Made by a program: the position numbers and the translations under genes
Origin: Lysobacterales bacterium
Lineage (GTDB): Bacteria > Pseudomonadota > Gammaproteobacteria > Xanthomonadales > S139-57
Length of the DNA stretch: 7,943 nucleotides
NCBI GenBank assembly: GCA_026993285.1
Contig: JALWTZ010000105.1
Coordinates: forward strand, 1 to 7,943
Reading direction: 5' to 3'
The notes under the pieces: model-generated
Seen by the model: only the letters and a program-made list of their open reading frames with translations
Told to the model about the DNA's origin: nothing
Database searches by the model: none
Part shown: positions 6,226-7,943 of the stretch, one piece after another
Position numbering within the stretch: the stretch's first letter is position 1
How the letters are laid out: each line of letters begins with the position of its first letter

Positions 6226-7224
6226 ATGACCATCAAAGTTGCCATCAATGGTTACGGTCGTATCGGCCGCAACGTGCTGCGCGCCCTGTACGAGTCCGGC
6301 CGCAAGGATATCCAGATTGTTGCCATCAATGATCTGGGTGACGCCAACACCAATGCCCACCTGACCCAGTACGATACCGCGCACGGCAAGTTCCCCGGCG
6401 AGGTTTCCGTGGATGGAGACTACATGGTGGTCAATGGTGACCGCATCCGCGTACTGGCTGAACGCGACCCCGCCAAGCTGCCCTGGGGCGAGCTGGGTGT
6501 GGACGTGGTGCACGAATGCACCGGTTTCTTCGCCAGCAAGGAAAAGGCCTCTGCCCACCTGCAGGGCGGTGCCAAGAAAGTAGTGATCTCCGCTCCGGGC
6601 GGCAAGGATGTGGACGCCACCGTGGTTTACGGCGTGAACCAGGATGTGCTGCGTGCCGAGCACACCGTCATTTCCAATGCTTCCTGCACCACCAACTGCC
6701 TGGCCCCCATGGTCAAGCCGCTGCACGAGAAGCTGGGCGTGGTCAAGGGCCTGATGACCACGGTGCACTCCTACACCAATGACCAGGTGCTGACCGATGT
6801 TTACCATTCCGACCTGCGCCGGGCCCGTTCCGCCACCATGTCCATGATCCCTACCAAGACCGGTGCCGCCGCCGCCGTGGGGCTGGTGCTGCCGGAACTG
6901 AACGGCAAGCTGGACGGTTTCGCCATCCGCGTGCCCACCATCAATGTTTCCATCGTGGACCTGACCTTCGAAGCCGGCCGGGAAACCACCGTGGAGGAAG
7001 TCAACGCCATCATGAAGGAAGCGGCCGACGGCAAGATTCTCGGCTACAACGATGCGCCGCTGGTTTCCGTGGACTTCAATCACACCTCCACCACATCCAA
7101 CTTCGATGCCAGCCTGACGCGCGTCAATGGCAATCTGGTGAAGGTGTGCAGCTGGTACGACAACGAGTGGGGTTTCTCCAACCGCATGCTGGACACCACC
7201 GTTGCCCTGATGAACGCCAAGTAA
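6226..7224 (+). CDS. gap: type I glyceraldehyde-3-phosphate dehydrogenase
   Basis: A 332-residue, full-length enzyme that oxidises glyceraldehyde-3-phosphate to 1,3-bisphosphoglycerate (reversibly) in the cytoplasm. It has the Rossmann signature INGYGRIGR (7-15), the cofactor-binding INDL (35-38; Asp at this position favours NAD), the active site SNASCTTNCLAP with nucleophile Cys154, the base His181 (TTVHSYT), the S-loop region (about 183-205) and the C-terminal SWYDNEWGFSNRM (309-321). The start is fixed by a strong GAGGAG (6212-6217) 8 nt before the ATG. It is followed by pgk in the same direction, giving consecutive steps of central carbon flow. A 133-bp gap from the SPOR gene and a candidate promoter suggest its own transcription unit. 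Whether it serves glycolysis, gluconeogenesis or the Calvin cycle cannot be settled here. Confidence 0.97.
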   Translation: MTIKVAINGYGRIGRNVLRALYESGRKDIQIVAINDLGDANTNAHLTQYDTAHGKFPGEVSVDGDYMVVNGDRIRVLAERDPAKLPWGELGVDVVHECTGFFASKEKASAHLQGGAKKVVISAPGGKDVDATVVYGVNQDVLRAEHTVISNASCTTNCLAPMVKPLHEKLGVVKGLMTTVHSYTNDQVLTDVYHSDLRRARSATMSMIPTKTGAAAAVGLVLPELNGKLDGFAIRVPTINVSIVDLTFEAGRETTVEEVNAIMKEAADGKILGYNDAPLVSVDFNHTSTTSNFDASLTRVNGNLVKVCSWYDNEWGFSNRMLDTTVALMNAK

Positions 7225-7246
7225 TATCTGACAGCAACACCCTGTC

Positions 7247-7274
7247 CTCGAGGGCACCAGGGAGGGTGCCCGAG
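7247..7274 (+). other. first gap-pgk intercistronic hairpin
   Basis: GGGCACC (7252-7258) pairs with GGTGCCC (7265-7271) around a six-base loop, extended by CTC/GAG (7247-7249 with 7272-7274) with a two-base bulge. No T-run follows. It sits 22 nt after the gap stop codon and directly abuts a second hairpin, so it probably protects or processes the gap 3' end. Confidence 0.5.
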
Positions 7275-7310
7275 AGGGATTGGCTGAGCGGGATCGTTGA
7301 GCCAATCCCT
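7275..7310 (+). other. second gap-pgk intercistronic hairpin, 11 bp
   Basis: Perfect 11-bp stem AGGGATTGGCT (7275-7285) with AGCCAATCCCT (7300-7310). After one G-G mismatch, four more pairs (one G-U) can close a GGAT tetraloop (7291-7294). Only three Ts follow, so a full intrinsic terminator is unlikely; partial termination or RNA processing between gap and pgk fits better. It ends 10 nt before the pgk ribosome site. Confidence 0.65.
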
Positions 7311-7332
7311 TTCCAAATGCAGGAGTTTCCTC

Positions 7333-7943
7333 ATGACGATTCTCAAGATGACCGAACTGGATCTGGCCGGCAAGCGCCTGCTGATCCGTCAGGATCTCAA
7401 TGTCCCCATCCAGGATGGGCAAGTCAGCTCGGACAAGCGCATCCGCGCCTCCCTGCCCACCATTCGGCAGGCGGTCGAAGCCGGTGCAGCGGTCATGCTC
7501 ATGTCCCATCTGGACCGCCCCACCGAGGGCGAACCGGACGAAGCCTTTTCCCTGGCCCCCGTGGCCGCCCGCCTGGGTGAATTGCTGGGCCAGCCCGTTC
7601 GCCTGGTCAAGGACTACCTGCAAAACCGGCCGGAAGTACAGGCCGGTGAAGTGGTGCTGCTGGAGAATGTGCGCTTCAACAAGGGCGAGAAAGCCAATGA
7701 CGAAGCCTTGGCCCGCCAGTATGCCGCCCTGTGTGACATCTATGTGATGGATGCCTTCGGCACCGCCCACCGGGCACAGGCCTCCACCTATGGTGCCGGC
7801 ATGTTTGCCCCCGCCGCCTGTGCCGGCCCCCTGCTGGCCGCCGAACTGGAAGCCCTGGGCAAGGCCCTGAACGAGCCGGAGCGGCCCATGGCCGCCATCG
7901 TCGGTGGCTCCAAGGTTTCCACCAAGCTGACCGTGCTGGATGC
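7333..7943 (+). CDS. pgk: phosphoglycerate kinase, N-terminal part (runs off right edge)
   Basis: Transfers phosphate between 1,3-bisphosphoglycerate and ADP, the step next to Gap. 203 codons are visible of a family near 390-400 residues: essentially the 3-phosphoglycerate-binding N-terminal domain. Motifs: RQDLNVP (19-25), SHLDRPTEG (58-66), LLENVRFNKGEKAND (about 112-126), VMDAFGTAHRAQASTYG, and GGSKVSTK (191-198). The start is the ATG at 7333 with AGGAG (7321-7325) 7 nt upstream. Two positions differ from the usual form: Q20 between the conserved Arg and Asp (commonly V or A), and D61 in HLDRP where nearly all family members have Gly. Both lie in the substrate-binding domain, but the frame is intact and the rest is well conserved, so a functional enzyme is expected. 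Confidence 0.96.
   Translation, partial: MTILKMTELDLAGKRLLIRQDLNVPIQDGQVSSDKRIRASLPTIRQAVEAGAAVMLMSHLDRPTEGEPDEAFSLAPVAARLGELLGQPVRLVKDYLQNRPEVQAGEVVLLENVRFNKGEKANDEALARQYAALCDIYVMDAFGTAHRAQASTYGAGMFAPAACAGPLLAAELEALGKALNEPERPMAAIVGGSKVSTKLTVLD

Noticed and set aside
5947..7770. 607-codon open frame on the minus strand across the SPOR gene end, gap and pgk
   Set aside because: It lies antisense to clearly conserved Gap and Pgk. Its His/Gly/Gln-rich composition is what the reverse frame of GC-rich coding DNA gives, and no family is recognisable.

Overview
This window is a GC-rich bacterial chromosome segment. The proteins look gammaproteobacterial: the ArgS has a Pseudomonas-like N-terminus and length, an FtsN-like SPOR protein directly follows argS (as in pseudomonads), and the N-terminal Pgk and GapA resemble gammaproteobacterial enzymes. 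A gap-pgk pair plus a Ycf46-type AAA ATPase would suit an autotrophic or sulfur-oxidising lineage. That last placement is inference, not demonstrated by the sequence.

Left half, minus strand (read right to left): a ten-helix EamA/DMT transporter (3450-2578) overlaps by 17 nt a Ycf46-like AAA+ ATPase (2594-1116). After a 169-nt gap comes the N-terminal part of a NAD(P)H-nitrite reductase large subunit, nirB/nasD (947 to the left edge). The gap holds a near-consensus sigma-54 -24/-12 promoter and, upstream of it, a near-perfect NtrC-type palindrome. nirB is therefore probably a separately controlled, nitrogen-regulated assimilatory transcription unit. The predicted leader is only about 24 nt, too short for NasR/NasT-style antitermination.

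Right half, plus strand: argS (3778-5538), a SPOR-domain membrane protein (5541-6092), gap (6226-7224) and the first 203 codons of pgk (7333 to the right edge). argS and the SPOR gene are separated by 2 nt and are surely co-transcribed. gap has its own leader and a strong ribosome binding site. Two stacked hairpins lie between gap and pgk. Gap and Pgk catalyse consecutive steps of glycolysis, gluconeogenesis and the Calvin cycle.

The most unusual stretch is the divergent intergenic region 3451-3777. Its middle is much more AT-rich than the surrounding sequence. It contains three perfect short hairpins in a row, followed by a textbook intrinsic terminator that points toward argS, although no plus-strand protein gene lies upstream of it in the window. 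A segment of the third hairpin can pair over nine bases with the terminator loop and 3' arm. The region is therefore either a small terminated RNA or an attenuator-type leader for argS; this is the best candidate for something undescribed here. No mobile elements, CRISPR arrays, tRNA or rRNA genes were seen.
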